From Vitis vinifera (taxonomy: Eukaryota > Streptophyta > Magnoliopsida > Vitales > Vitaceae): a stretch of DNA of 64,000 bases. The stretch covers positions 22,726,001 through 22,790,000 of the forward strand of contig NC_081819.1 of the NCBI RefSeq assembly GCF_030704535.1, given 5' to 3'. The position numbers and the translations under genes were made by a program. A model generated the notes under the pieces. The model was not told where the DNA came from, searched no databases, and was given only the letters and a program-made list of their open reading frames with translations. Shown in pieces: positions 32,001 through 43,714 of this stretch (position 1 is its first letter; every line of letters begins with the position of its first letter).

Positions 32001-32247
32001 TGTTGAGATATTATGATATATTCTAGGAAAGTAGTTGCTATTGTTTAGGATTGTTTCCTAAATGTTGAGATATTATGATATATTCTAGGAGCTATTGTTT
32101 AGGATTGTTTCCTAAACTCACGGCATTGTTTAGGAATGTTTCCTAAACTCACGGTTTTCCCTTCATTAGGTTTGCTTGATGTACTATATATTTACATGGA
32201 TGAATATCAGTTAGGGTTAAGCTTTGACCCTTTAATCACACTTTACA
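32001..32247 (+). repeat. Copia 3' LTR
   Basis: Same length as the 5' LTR, with four substitutions by hand count. It is followed by the TTAAG duplication at 32248-32252. Confidence 0.95.
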
Positions 32248-32252
32248 TTAAG

Positions 32253-34214
32253 TATTTAAAAAGTTTCTTAGTTTTCAATCCTTTTAAAGCTTAGGATCCC
32301 AAAGTGGAAGATAAAAGGGAAAAACCAGAAAAGAATCTCTTTTCTAGGGTTTATACCTCAATGACAAAGAAGTATGTGGCCCAAAGTCGAGTCACAGAGG
32401 TTCATGCACATGAAGAGCAAAAGCAGGATGATCACTTTTCAAGGGTTTATAACTTGAGTGACAAAGATAAATATATTTACAAAAGAATAAAAAAATAAAA
32501 TCAAGTTCATAATTTAGCTTAATAAAAGTTGGTGAAGTCTAATATGGTACGAAATTGAAAAACTTTATGTGATCTCTTTTGATTTAAAGTGTTGGTGCAC
32601 CTACCATGTGACAATACCAGCTCATACAAAAGAGGATGGAAAACATATTATATTAATCCCTCCAAAATTAAACTGTCTGCAAATTTCGTAGTGTGAGTGT
32701 GAGATACTAGATGTGAACCAGGGCCTTTTTATTTTTTAACCAGAAAGTCAAACACATTGTATTGGAAACTTTGATTTTTTTTTATTATTATTAACATTTC
32801 CCAATAACCAATTAAAAAGAGGCCAAAATAACACAAACAAATAGAATAAGAATTCCTAGATAGAGGTGCTGAATAATCCAGAGATGATATGGGCTGTAAG
32901 TAGAGAGACCTTAAATGAAAAAAAAAATTATGGATGAATTTAATATTATTATTACTAATAAGAAAAAAAAAAGTATATGGACAGGTTGTCACATTAAAAA
33001 TAAAATACAATCAAAAGAATGAAAATAATAATGATGCAATCAAATTGAATCAAATATGTCTAAGGGCCAAGGCCGTAGCCATAAAAATGGGGAGTTGACA
33101 ACTCAGAGCCCCAACAAGCTCCTTAATTTGTCTGTTTTCCATGCAATCTGAGAAGAAACTCATCAAAAGTTTGTTACTCCTACACCAAATGCAAGCAAAA
33201 ATCTTGAGAGCTTCAACACATGATGGTGATTTCGCTTGTTTGCTACCCATATACATGCAGTAACTAATGCAGAGCAAACATGATCTGGTTTTTTGGGAGC
33301 CACTATTATTTGAAATAATGATCCAAATGGAGAATTTACATTCAAGCTGTTAAGACTGTAAACAAAAAGAACTTAAATTCTTTTTCAAACTATTAAATTG
33401 ATAAATTTACCTTTACTGATGTTAAATAACAAGGCTATGGAATCAAAATTTAGAAAAATTGGCGATTAAGACAAAGAATATTAATTTTGGATTGAAAAAT
33501 TTGTTATTTATTTTAATTTATTCCTTTTAGTCATTTTTCTATGTATCTTTATGAGTTGGCAATTCCAAGTCAAAATTTTCATTATAGTTATTTAATTCAA
33601 TTACTTCAAATCTTTTCTTGGACTCTGGTCATTTTTAAATTGATCGTGATTGAAGATGGTTAGAGAAAATAGCATATGGTTTTAAGGTGATGACCGAAGA
33701 TTTCCCATGATAATTTTGAACAAAATTGGATTTGATGTGCATATTTATAATTGATGCCATTTTAACTCTAATTTCTTCTATTTGTTTTTATCAATCATGG
33801 ACCCTTAATTTCTATGTTTCTCAACAAGCAATCTAATAGTTTCATCCTCTTGATTAAGTATAACAAGCAATCTAATTGTTAATTATTTAATACATGCATC
33901 CATCTAGTCAACACTCTGGGTAAAATAGTGTGATATGCTGATGACCCAGTGGAATCGGATGGTTCTAAATGAAGCCCATTCCTTTAACTCATATTTATAA
34001 AGAAGCCCACCCCACACAACCAATGAGTCTTGAGCTCACAAGATGTGGATGGTGTTTTTCCTTTCAATGAGTGTTGTTTATAGGTATTTATTCTTTTTAG
34101 AATCGATATGAGATTGTCAATATTAATCAATGAAAAATAATTAATAAATCCACCTAAAAGGGTTTGAAACCTTGTACCTGAGTTGGGTAAATGACCTAGG
34201 ACACCCTTGGGTAG
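32253..34214. other. Intergenic sequence displaced by the copia insertion
   Basis: This is the former 5' flank of the CNL at 24460-27243. Two overlapping minus-strand open frames at 33050-33345 have protein-like composition but no domain or full gene structure I recognise; they could be a decayed gene piece. A short imperfect duplication (AGGGTTTATA(C/A)CT...TGACAAAG) lies at 32344-32465. Confidence 0.35.
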
Positions 34215-34950
34215 TGACTTTTTAATGTGTAATATAACAAGCAAAACAAAATATATTCAATTCTAAAAAAAATTTATAATATTAAATAAAAAATTATATA
34301 ATATTTTTTAAAATTATAAAATTAATTTAAATTAAATAATTGAATTTTCTCTCATTGTTAATATATTCACATTTAAGTATTATACATATTTCATTTAATA
34401 AAATTTAAAATATTAATACTTTTATATTTATATACGATTTATTTTGATAATATCAAAAATATAAAATAATATTATTGATTTTTAATTTATTTATATATAT
34501 TTTAAAAAATTTATAATTATTTTAAATTTTAATAATATATAAACTGTATATTTATAATGCTTTCAATTATAGTTTAATCATTAGTTCAATTATAATTCAA
34601 TCAGTGATGTGTCCAATGGACTGCAAACCAAATAACCATTAGGATCATAAAAACATTGCTTTTAGCTTCTTGATTTTGATTAGATTCTTTTTCTTTTAAT
34701 AATCACATTGGCTTAGACCCTCATTTACTTTTGTATTTTATCATATATACATATAACGTTTTTTCTACCATTCTTCGCTTTCTATTATTATTTTATAATG
34801 AAAAATATAAATAAAAATCAAATATAACTAAATTTAAATGAAACCATTATTTTATTTTAAATGAAAAAAAAAATAATTTTTTCCTCAAATTTTATTTTCC
34901 CCACTATGTAAGGTTGAGACCCCACCTTTACTTTTTATTTCCACTTTTCT
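34215..34950 (+). repeat. Duplicated AT-rich block ending in an orphan CNL promoter motif
   Basis: Homologous to 15715-16380. At 34911-34940 it reads AGGTTGAGACCCCACCTTTA, matching the CNL upstream motif, but no CNL coding sequence follows. It is probably the stranded promoter of a deleted gene. Confidence 0.55.
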
Positions 34951-36365
34951 TGGTTCCTTGTATTCATTTGAAAGAGAATCTTCTTTTTTACCTTTTTGGG
35001 AGAATTGTGCTTCACGCCCGACTTGAAAATTGGCTCAAGATCCTTATATCCCTTATATTTGAGCCCAATACCTCATAGATATATTTGAGCTCAAGACCTA
35101 ATGGATGAGTGAAAATTGAATTGAAAGACATTACCTTTCAAAATTTATTGAAATGCCTTCGGCTGCCAAAAAGCAAAAAGAAAAAAAAAACACAACAAAC
35201 TTCCCACTTCTCTCTCATTCTTTCTCTTTTTATTCATCTTACTTTTCTTTTACATATTAATTGGTGGGACCATATAATATAAATTAATTCATAGCTAGGG
35301 AGGTGTTATTATTTCCATCAATTATTTTTTTTCCTAAAAACCATACCTAATAAATTGAATATTGGAAACCAATGGTTAAAAATAATTATTACTACATTTT
35401 TTAAATAAGTATTTTTTAAATACCTTAAAAAATATTATTATTCTTTTTTTATCATATATATATATATATAAGCTATTTTTTATATAAATATCTTTAAAGT
35501 TATAGACAATTATTTGAATATTTTCTTTATTTTATAGACAATACATAGACATTGTCTTAATATATTATTTTGTAACATGACCATCTTTTAACTAATGGTG
35601 ATAATTAATTTTTAATTGAATAATGTATTATAATTTAATAATTTTAAAAAAATATTAAAATACCATTTTAAATTTGAAATAGATGTGGACTTGACATGGT
35701 TTAAATTATTAAAACACCATGTCATCAAGTCAAGCAAATGTATTATATTAAGAGATATGCATGTAATTATATCATAATTTTTCCTTCTTTTTTTTCCTCA
35801 TACATGATATCTTTTGTATAAAGTTTTGTAGATGAAAAATGACAAAATATTTTATTATGTAAAAAGGTATAAAAACACATTAAAATTGAAAAAAAAATAT
35901 AATGGAACATAACTTAGATGAAAATCACCTTAAATAGGGATATAATAGAAAACATGAAAATATGAGAAAAACCAAGTTTAGAAGAAATTTAAGATAAAGA
36001 ATCAAAGAAAATAAATTAAAAGTAATAATATAAAAATCATAGAATCTTCAAAACTATAATTACAAAAAAAATATATTTTAAATTAACTCAATAATTTAAA
36101 TTAATGATTTTTGTTTAAATTACAAATGTTAGAAAGATAATTTTTAATTCTATTTAAATATGATTTTTTTAATCTTTGCTGACATTATGTTTATAAGGAT
36201 AAAATAGTATAAATATATATTTCATTCGGTTTAGTTGTAATAAACACTTTAAATATGATTAATTTTAATTTTATTTACTACATTTTAATATTGATAATTT
36301 TTCCTAAACAATTATTATATGTTGTTTATATTATCTTAAGCCATTTGAAACAATGATACTAATGT
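34951..36365. other. AT-rich intergenic sequence
   Basis: No gene seen. 35000-35150 is a diverged relative of the foldback arm at 11260-11370. Confidence 0.35.
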
Positions 36366-37079
36366 GTTATTGTGGACCCCGCATTTCGGCTCATGCGTTT
36401 CCCACTCGAATGGCGAGCTCGATTTTATTTCGAAAAATTGATTTTTATTTGATTAAGAAAATTGACTTGGAGTCGCCACTTATTTTTGTTTTATTTTTAA
36501 AAGGGTAAACAAAATAAGAAAGAAAAACCCTAAGTGTGACTCCTTACTTTGGAAAAGGTGGTCTGTGAAAAACTGGATCGGGTTCGGGGGTCAGGTTACT
36601 CATCGGGAAGGTACGGTAAAGACCGTAGCACCCCTCTAAGTCCCTAAAGTCGGGTCTCTACTAATACAATGAAACTGACGTGGCAATCAACGAGAAAGTC
36701 AATGGATATTCACCTAAATCATGCACAATATGAGAACCAAAGCACGCAATAGAGATTGACTAGAAAGAGAGTGGATGCGTACCTCGGCCACGAGCCACAA
36801 TGCACTATCAAGAAAAGGGATTAGCACACAATTGATGAATACAAAATATAGCTCATACATATCGAAGTGCAAAATGAAGATCAGACAAAATACATCAAGT
36901 GCAACAGTTGACAATCAATAGGGATCAAATATAGGGCCCTCACCAAAGCCCAATTTATTGTTCATGGACTAGTCTCACAAATTCCGTGTTTCGGGATCAT
37001 GAAGAATTCATCATTGCTTATGTAAAATCAAGAAAATCATAAGATTATTTAGGAGCTGAAATGAAATTAAAACTATTTG

Positions 37080-37950
37080 AGTGAAAACTGGATTCTTGGA
37101 ATTTGTTTGAAAATCGGGGGTCTTGGGAATTAAATTTAAGAGTTGGAATTTTGGGGATTAAATTAGAAAGGAATTAGAATTTCGGAAATTGAAAATTAAG
37201 TTTGGAAATTGGAATTTTAAAGAAATGTTTAAAATAGAATTTTAGAATGAATAAATAAACTATTAGTAATAATTAATGTGAATATGAGAATTTTTCGGGA
37301 TTAGGAATTTAATTTGGAAATCATAAGTTTTAAAGAATTGATTTTAAATGGAGTTTTAAAATAAATGAATAAAATTCTAATGATTAAATAAATTAATGGG
37401 AGTACGAGAATTTTCGGGATTAAGAATTTAATTCGGAAATCAGAAGTTTTAAAGAATTGATTTAAAATGGAATTTTGAAATAAATGAATGAAATATTAGT
37501 GATTAAATAAATTAATGTGAGTATGGGAAATTTTGGAATTAGAAATTAAAACCGGAAGTCGGAAATTTAGATGAATTGTTTAAAATTGAATTTTAGAATA
37601 AACAAATGAAATAATAATAATAATGAAAATAATAAGGATTAAATAAATAAATGTGGAAATTAGAATTCCGGAAATTAGAAATTGAATTTAGAAATCGGGA
37701 TTTTGAAGAATTACTTAATGATGGAATTTTAAATAAATAAATAAAATAATGATGATTTAAATAAATTGATGTGAGAATTAAAATTTCGGAAATTGGAATT
37801 TAAATTTAGAAATCGGAATTTTGAAAGATTATTTAAAGGTTGAATTTTAAAGATAAGCAAATAAATAAATAAATAAGATAATGATGATTAAATAAATTGA
37901 TGTGAGGATTAAAATTTCAAAAATTGGAATTAAAATTTATTGAGGAATTA
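37080..37950 (+). repeat. Tandem array, about 120-bp units, inside the LTR-like element
   Basis: Six or seven diverged units. The recurring core is AAATTAATGTGAG... followed by GGAATTAGAATTT and GAAATCGGAATTTT; cores fall near 37270, 37390, 37508, 37643, 37761 and 37895. Confidence 0.75.
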
Positions 37951-38054
37951 ATGTTTTTAGGGAGATAAATCATGCAAATTGGAAACAAAAGGGCTAATTT
38001 GAGGTGGGTATGGGCTTGGCATGGGCATGGACTAACTTAAAATGAGAGAGCAAA

Positions 38055-38290
38055 GCAAAGGGCCTTTCATCAACACATACGGGCCTGGGCTCCAACTTAA
38101 GCCCACATCTCCAACTGGGCCAACTTAAGATGGGTGAGCAAAACAACTTGGAGCTTTTTATCTTCACATACGGGCTGGGCTCCAACTTAAGCCCACATCT
38201 CCAACTGGGCCAATTTAAGATGGGTGAGAAAATCAACTTGGAGCTTTTTATCTTCACATACGGGTTGGGCTCCAACTTAAGCCCACAACC
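38055..38290 (+). repeat. Tandem array, about 80-bp units
   Basis: Three copies of a unit containing CTCCAACTTAAGCCCACA, two of them also with TCTCCAACTGGGCCAA and AGCTTTTTATCTTCACATAC. Confidence 0.85.
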
Positions 38291-38989
38291 TTGAAGGCAT
38301 AGTCTTTGCTTCTCTTCAATATAAGGCCATGTTTGGGTGATGAGCGGGTGGATGATGAGTAGGGGGAAACTTAGAGAGAGGAAAGTGGGTAGATAATGGA
38401 GGTTAGTGAGGAGTTGGTATGCATGAAGAGCATGTGGTGTAGAGAGAGAAAAAGTGGTGGGATGAAGTGGGTATGCATGGGATAAATGAAGTATGGTGGG
38501 CATGAGCATGAAAGATGAGAGGATGAGGGCTTGAAAGTGGGTACACACATGGAACCTTAGGCACGTAGGAATCAAGCAAAAAACGAAAAATGGATAAGTA
38601 GGCATAAGGGGTGGTGGTGATATGCATTGAGTGGTGGCATTAAGGAAAATGGGTACCCGGTGTAGCTTAGGGAGAGAAAGGTGGTAGGGAAAGAATATGA
38701 AGGTATAGAGAGAGAAGTGGGTAGGGAGGTTAGGTGGTTCGGTTTGCATGGTTCCCATGCATGTGAGTGGATGATTTGGAAAAGCTTTTGATAGCCACGT
38801 ATGGTGCAAGAGATGGGCTATGGGTTGGTAGGTGTGATCATGGGTGTGGTGGTGGTGTAGAGAGGGAAGCTATAGTAATGAGATGGAAATATGAGAAAAT
38901 GGATATGAAGAGGTAGGCATGCAGAGATGGGAAATAGGTATGAAAGAAAGGTATGGGTTATGGAGAGAGAAAAGGTGGTGAATCATGAA

Positions 38990-39289
38990 ATGGGTTTTAT
39001 GAGTGTATGGGATGAGAAAATGGGTATATATAGTTGCTGCATCATCCTCATCCTGAAGCAATAGATCCAACTCAAGCCACAGTGACTCACGCCATACAGT
39101 GAAGTCATCCTCAATGCATTGATCATCATCCCCAAGACCCATTGAGATAATGCGCTTTTCACCCTCAGAGACTGCTGAAATGTTTGTCTCAGAATCAACA
39201 ACTGGATAATCATCATGTTGTTCCCATGCATCCATCACAACATTCAAGTCCATCTGATAGCCATTACCCAAAAGCAGAACGTGAAACAT
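38990..39289 (-). pseudogene. Unrecognised coding-like segment inside the LTR-like element
   Basis: About 85 codons on the minus strand with acidic, non-repetitive composition (e.g. [33 protein letters not shown]) unlike the rest of the element. I do not recognise the family. It could be a captured host-gene fragment, as in the 0-9 kb block, or an element-encoded small protein. The frame runs on into GT-rich element sequence, suggesting the coding-like part ends near 39025. Confidence 0.4.
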
Positions 39290-40139
39290 TGGGAGATCAC
39301 AACATTACAAGTCCATTGGTGAGAATGTATTATCTATGACTCCTTGCTCCCATGAACAGAGATGAGAAAATAATATGCTCCAGAAACAGATACGGGAACA
39401 GGGGAAGATGGAGAAACAGAGCACAAAAGAAAATAAATAAATAAAGTAAAACTCAGAGACTTTACTTCATGGGTTTTTAGTAAGTCCCCTGTTTAGGTGA
39501 GAAAAACCACCCCAAATGCAGCTACGGGCATCATCATAATATAAGCAAACCATACCTAAATCAACAATGGCAAATAGGAATGCAAGACTTCACCTCAAAC
39601 AAGCTACTAGTGGCCTTTAATATCCACCCCAAACAACATGGTGCTTAGAAGTATAATAACAATCTAAAGAAAAACAATGAATCACAAGGAATGAGAGGAA
39701 AACAGTATACATACCTGGACTCCTTAAACCAAAAGAACCGAGCTTCGACCCTCTCAATGAATTTTTCTCCCTCTCTGTAACCGCTGGCCTCCCCCCCTCT
39801 TTTTCCTCTTCTTTTCTCCTGTTTGCGTCTTCCTCAACAAGTCACTACTTGCTTCCTACCACACGTCCCATCTAGTCGCTACCCACCATCCCCTCCAGCC
39901 GCCTGAGAGCAGCCCACTTGAAAGCCGTCCGAAAAACAGCAAAGAAATAATAAAAGAAAAGCCCCCCAGCTCCTCGGGGGGGTCTACAGTTATCCATTTT
40001 ATATTAATTTGATTTCACACAAAATGTACTACCTAAATATTGTGGTTAATTTTCCTTTATATGAGATAAAACTACTCAAACGAAATATGCAATTACAAAT
40101 TTTGGATGATGAAATTTAAGATTTCAAATTAAAACAATT

Positions 40140-41090
40140 TTTAAGTGAAAGAATGTGTAGGGAAAAGTGTCCAATCCTTAGGTGACAAGGAAAAAAATGG
40201 TTCAGAATTGATTGAAATCTTACATAAAGGGTAGTCTTGTATACCTCTTGTACAATTAGTATATTTGTCTTATACATTTAGGACATTTGCTTTGTACAGT
40301 GAGTGTAACACCTTTTTACAGTAGTGCAAATTTCATATACAATTCGTAAATGACAAGGAAAATAAAGCAGTGATTCAAAATTGATTAAAATCTTTCATAA
40401 ATGGTAGTCTTGTACATTTTTGTACACTTAGTACATTTCTCTTGTACAATTAGTATAACACCATCATACAATGATGTTATATATTCCTCTTAAGTTATGT
40501 GTTAATGTAGGTATATTAACTATATTTCTAATGGTTTGGATGAGAAAATGGTGGATGAATTAAGGTTAAAATTTTTTTCCCAAACATTATTATTGGGAAA
40601 GTATCAAAATTTCTATATAAGAGTTAAATAAAGTGCATGATATGAATATGCAATTCATGGGTGACAAAGAGAATGAAGAAGTGATTCAAAATTGATTAAA
40701 ATCTTTCACAAATGATAGTCTTGTACATTTTTGTATACTTAATACATTTCCCTTGTACAATTAGTATAATGTCATTGTATAATGACACAATATATCCCTC
40801 CTAAGGAATGTGTCCATGTACGTGAATGGATTAGGGTTAAATTTTTTTCCTTAAACATCATTATTGGGGAAAGTATTAAAATTTATATGCAGGAGTTAAA
40901 TAAAGTACATGATATGGATATGTAATCTATGGGTGACAAAGAAAATAAAGGAGTAGTTCGATTGAAATTTTTTACAAATGGTAATCTTTTACACTTCTTG
41001 TATACTTAGTATATTTCCCTTGTATAAATTCACTAATTGTACAATGGTACAATTTTCAGATCCTGGTAGTGAATGTGTGCCTATATGTGT
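40140..41090 (+). repeat. Diverged tandem repeat rich in TTGTACA words
   Basis: Four units start with GTGACAAGG/GTGACAAAG-like text near 40181, 40346, 40668 and 40931. Each continues through GATTGAAATCTT-like and GTAGTCTTGTA-like blocks into several TTGTACA / TTAGTATA words. Unit lengths vary from about 165 to 320 bp because middle units carry an extra block. It lies upstream of the F-box gene. Confidence 0.75.
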
Positions 41091-41239
41091 ATTACACATG
41101 ATTCCAATAGTTTGATTAAGAAAAGGGCGGAAAACTTAAATTTGATTTTTTTTGTGAACATACTATACTTTTGTGAAAAAAATATATAATTGACCGGTTC
41201 CTTTTATTTAATTGTTAATATATTATATTTTATATTTTA

Positions 41240-42384
41240 TTATTAAATAGGTTCTGAGTTTTCAGCGGAGATCTGGCTACCGGAATTCAAATTTTTTTTT
41301 CTTTGGTGTTTTTTTAGGGAAAATCTCAAGAACATCTTCGGTGTTAATGTTTTTAATGGTTGGTTTCTGGGAAAATTTTACAAATGCTGATGATAAAAAA
41401 TTGGTTATTCCAACTTATTATAATCAGTTTCTGGGGAAAATTTTGAAAATGCTGATGAGATGGAGACTCAGATATTTCAGCTTCTAGTGTTGGTTCTGGA
41501 AAAATGTCAATGCAGTAGCTTGCATTTTTTTGTTCAATATTGCCTGCAGAAGCCAGTTGCTATGTAATCTTTGTTGAAATTAAATCATTTCATTGGAAAG
41601 CCCTTTCATTGTCATGTCTGGTTAATAGGAAGCTATTTTCAGATCTGAATAAGAAACATGGAAGAAGCAGTTATTTCCTTATGTGCCTATGACTATTGAC
41701 AAATGGCATTTCCCGGTACATAATTTTTGGGTATTGTTGAGGGGGTTGTTATAATCTTGCTTGTTTTCCTCTGTTTTAAAAGCACAAGATTCACAATGCC
41801 AGAAAATAAATAAATGAATAAAAGAAAGAAGAAACTTCATGCTTCTTCGGACATGTATTTCAAGTCAGTTTTCTGTCCTTGGAGTCAGTCCCCCAAACTA
41901 AATAGAAAAACAGTGAATGTGCAGAAAATCCTTTGTAAACAAGTTTGGCTACTGTTTGCTGGGAATTTTTACTTAAAGGCCCTGCCTTCCAGAAGGATAA
42001 AAATGTATCTTGTTTTATGTTTAAGAAAATGAAACCACCAAAAACAGCAAATTTTCCCAAATATTCATGCTGTTCCATAACTTTTCCGGAAATGGATCCA
42101 GGAATGTGTTTTAAAAGCATTATTTCCTGAGTACAGTTTCAAACATGCTATTAAATTCTTGGTATCCACATTTTAATTAGTCATTGTAAGCTGTCACCAA
42201 AAATTAACCTGTAAGGGGAGAGATATGGTATGAAATTGTCTGCTTCTACTAGAATAAAGAACATGATGTTCTGTTTTTCTTGAATCAAGAAAAGAAAATG
42301 TTCCTGGGATGAAATTATTTGATAATTCCTGCAGTTCTGCAAATTGTTGAATTCTTTTGTGTATTTTGTAGGAAAATCAATGCA
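41240..42384 (+). promoter_or_regulatory. 5' region and probable leader intron of the SKIP4-like gene
   Basis: The text TTCTTTTGTGTATTTTGTAG just before 42372 is a good plant 3' splice site, 13 bp ahead of the start codon, so the gene probably has a 5' untranslated exon upstream. Its donor could not be fixed. Open frames in this stretch look incidental. Confidence 0.45.
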
Positions 42385-43714
42385 ATGGAACTTCTGGAAA
42401 GTGGGTTAGAGGGTATCAGTCGAATAGAACTAGCTCAATCACCACTGATATGTGGGCTTCCAGATGACATTGCTCTTATTTGCTTGGCAAGGGTTCCTCG
42501 GAAGTACCATACACTCCTCAAATGTGTTTCGAGGAGATGGAGAGACTTGGTGAGCAGTGAAGAGTGGCATGCTTATCGTCAAAAGCATAAACTGGATGAA
42601 CCCTGGATTTATGCCTTGTGCAGAGACAAGTTCAAGCGGGTTTGCTGTTATGTGTTGGATCCCTACTCAACAAGAAGGTCTTGGAAGCTCATTGAAGGCT
42701 TTCCACCTCGCAGCTTGAAGAGAAAAGGAATGTCGTTTGAAGTGCTGGGAAAGAAGGTTTACCTGTTGGGTGGCTGTGGTTGGCTTGAAGATGCTACTGA
42801 TGAAGTTTACTCCTATGATGCTTCCACAAACCGGTGGAGTGAAGCAGCTCCACTGTCAACTGCAAGGTAACCCCGTTCACAAATATTCTGTTCTGTGATA
42901 TCTTCACTGTTAACATTGACAATTCATAATTCAAATCTTTTCTAAGATGAAACTTCACTTGCCAACAGTAAGCTTTAATATAACAGAATACAGTTATACT
43001 TTCTTATAAAAGGAAAGATGTTTTCCTTCTCGTGGATATGCAATTTTAAGAAATTGATTACTTGTTAGAAGTTCCTTGTAGTGATTTGGTAGTCATCTGA
43101 TTGACTCAATGCATTCAGATGCTATTTTGCTTGTGAAGTTCTAAATGGAAAGATCTACGCCATTGGAGGGTTAGGCTCAAAATCAAATGATCCACATTCT
43201 TGGGATACTTATAACCCACATACAAACAGTTGGAAATCTCACTCGGACCCTAACATTGTGCCTGACATTGAAGATACCATAGTTCTGGATGAGAAGATTT
43301 ATATCCGCTGCGGCACTTCTGCTTTGACTTCTCATGTGTATGTAGTTGTTTACAATCCATCCCATGGCACATGGCAGCATGCTGATGCTGACATGGTGTT
43401 AGGATGGCAGGGTCCAGCTGTTGTTGTAGATGGGATTCTTTGTGTTGGACCAGAGGTTGGGAACTAGGCTGATGATGTGGCAGAAAGAGAGTACGAAGTG
43501 GGTGGCAGTCGGCAGGCTGTCACCTCTTCTTACATGTCCACCTTGTCGGCTTGTTGCAATCGGGAAGAGCATTTTTGTCATAGGGAAGGGGCTTAGCACT
43601 GTGGTTTTCGACATTGGCAATGCGGGGAATATGGGAGGGGTAATGGTGAGTTCTTCTATTCCCAAATTAACTTCTGATGATGATGTAATTAGCTGTAAGA
43701 TTTTAGCTATTTGA
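42385..43714 (+). pseudogene. SKIP4: SKIP4-like F-box/kelch gene with a C-terminal frameshift
   Basis: Likely orthologue of SKIP4, an F-box/kelch protein that would recruit substrates to SCF ubiquitin ligases through SKP1. Exon 1 is 42385-42866; intron 42867-43118 (GT-AG); exon 2 starts 43119. The F-box (about residues 22-65) includes LICGLPDDIALICLARVP and LLKCVSRRWRDLVSS. Kelch sequence follows (VYLLGGCGWLEDATDEVY, CYFACEVLNGKIYAIGG). Near 43440 the frame breaks: it ends at TAG 43465-43467 (276 residues), while the expected C terminus (VLDQRLGTRLMMW through IGKSIFVIGKG to DDVISCKILAI) continues in the next frame to 43714. Relative to the family this looks like a 2-bp loss. A sequencing error is possible. 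Confidence 0.85.

Larger units (their letters stand above)
27329..32247 (+). mobile_element. Ty1/copia LTR retrotransposon, full length, lightly damaged
   Basis: The 4,919-bp element is bounded by 247-bp LTRs (27329-27575 and 32001-32247) with TG...CA ends and the 5-bp duplication TTAAG. The two LTRs differ at four positions by my count, so the insertion is young. A primer-binding site complementary to initiator-Met tRNA and a polypurine tract (TGAGGGAGGG) are in place. Coding order is gag, protease, integrase, reverse transcriptase, RNase H, which defines copia. Two mutations interrupt the polyprotein. It lies head to head with the CNL at 24460-27243. Confidence 0.95.
36371..39988 (+). mobile_element. 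Solo-LTR-like element with 5-bp target duplication
   Basis: The 3,618-bp unit starts TGTGGACCCC and ends GGGGTCTACA, flanked by GTTAT at 36366-36370 and 39989-39993. TG...CA ends and a 5-bp duplication fit an LTR retrotransposon. No direct repeat of the start occurs at the other end, so it reads as a single long LTR left by recombination. Its first 300 bp (GACTTGGAGTCGCCACTTA, then CATCGGGAAGGTACGGTAAA) resemble LTRs of large plant Ty3/gypsy elements as I remember them. It contains two internal tandem arrays, a minus-strand open frame and a CT-rich tail. A short-inverted-repeat DNA element is the alternative. Confidence 0.65.

Noticed and set aside
33050-33345. A small gene on the minus strand
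   Set aside because: Two overlapping frames look protein-like, but I found no family match, conserved motif or exon structure; kept only as a remark in the intergenic entry.
37994-38809. A 271-codon minus-strand frame as a protein gene
   Set aside because: It crosses the 80-bp tandem repeat and GT/GA-rich text. The His/Pro/Leu-rich translation is a by-product of composition.
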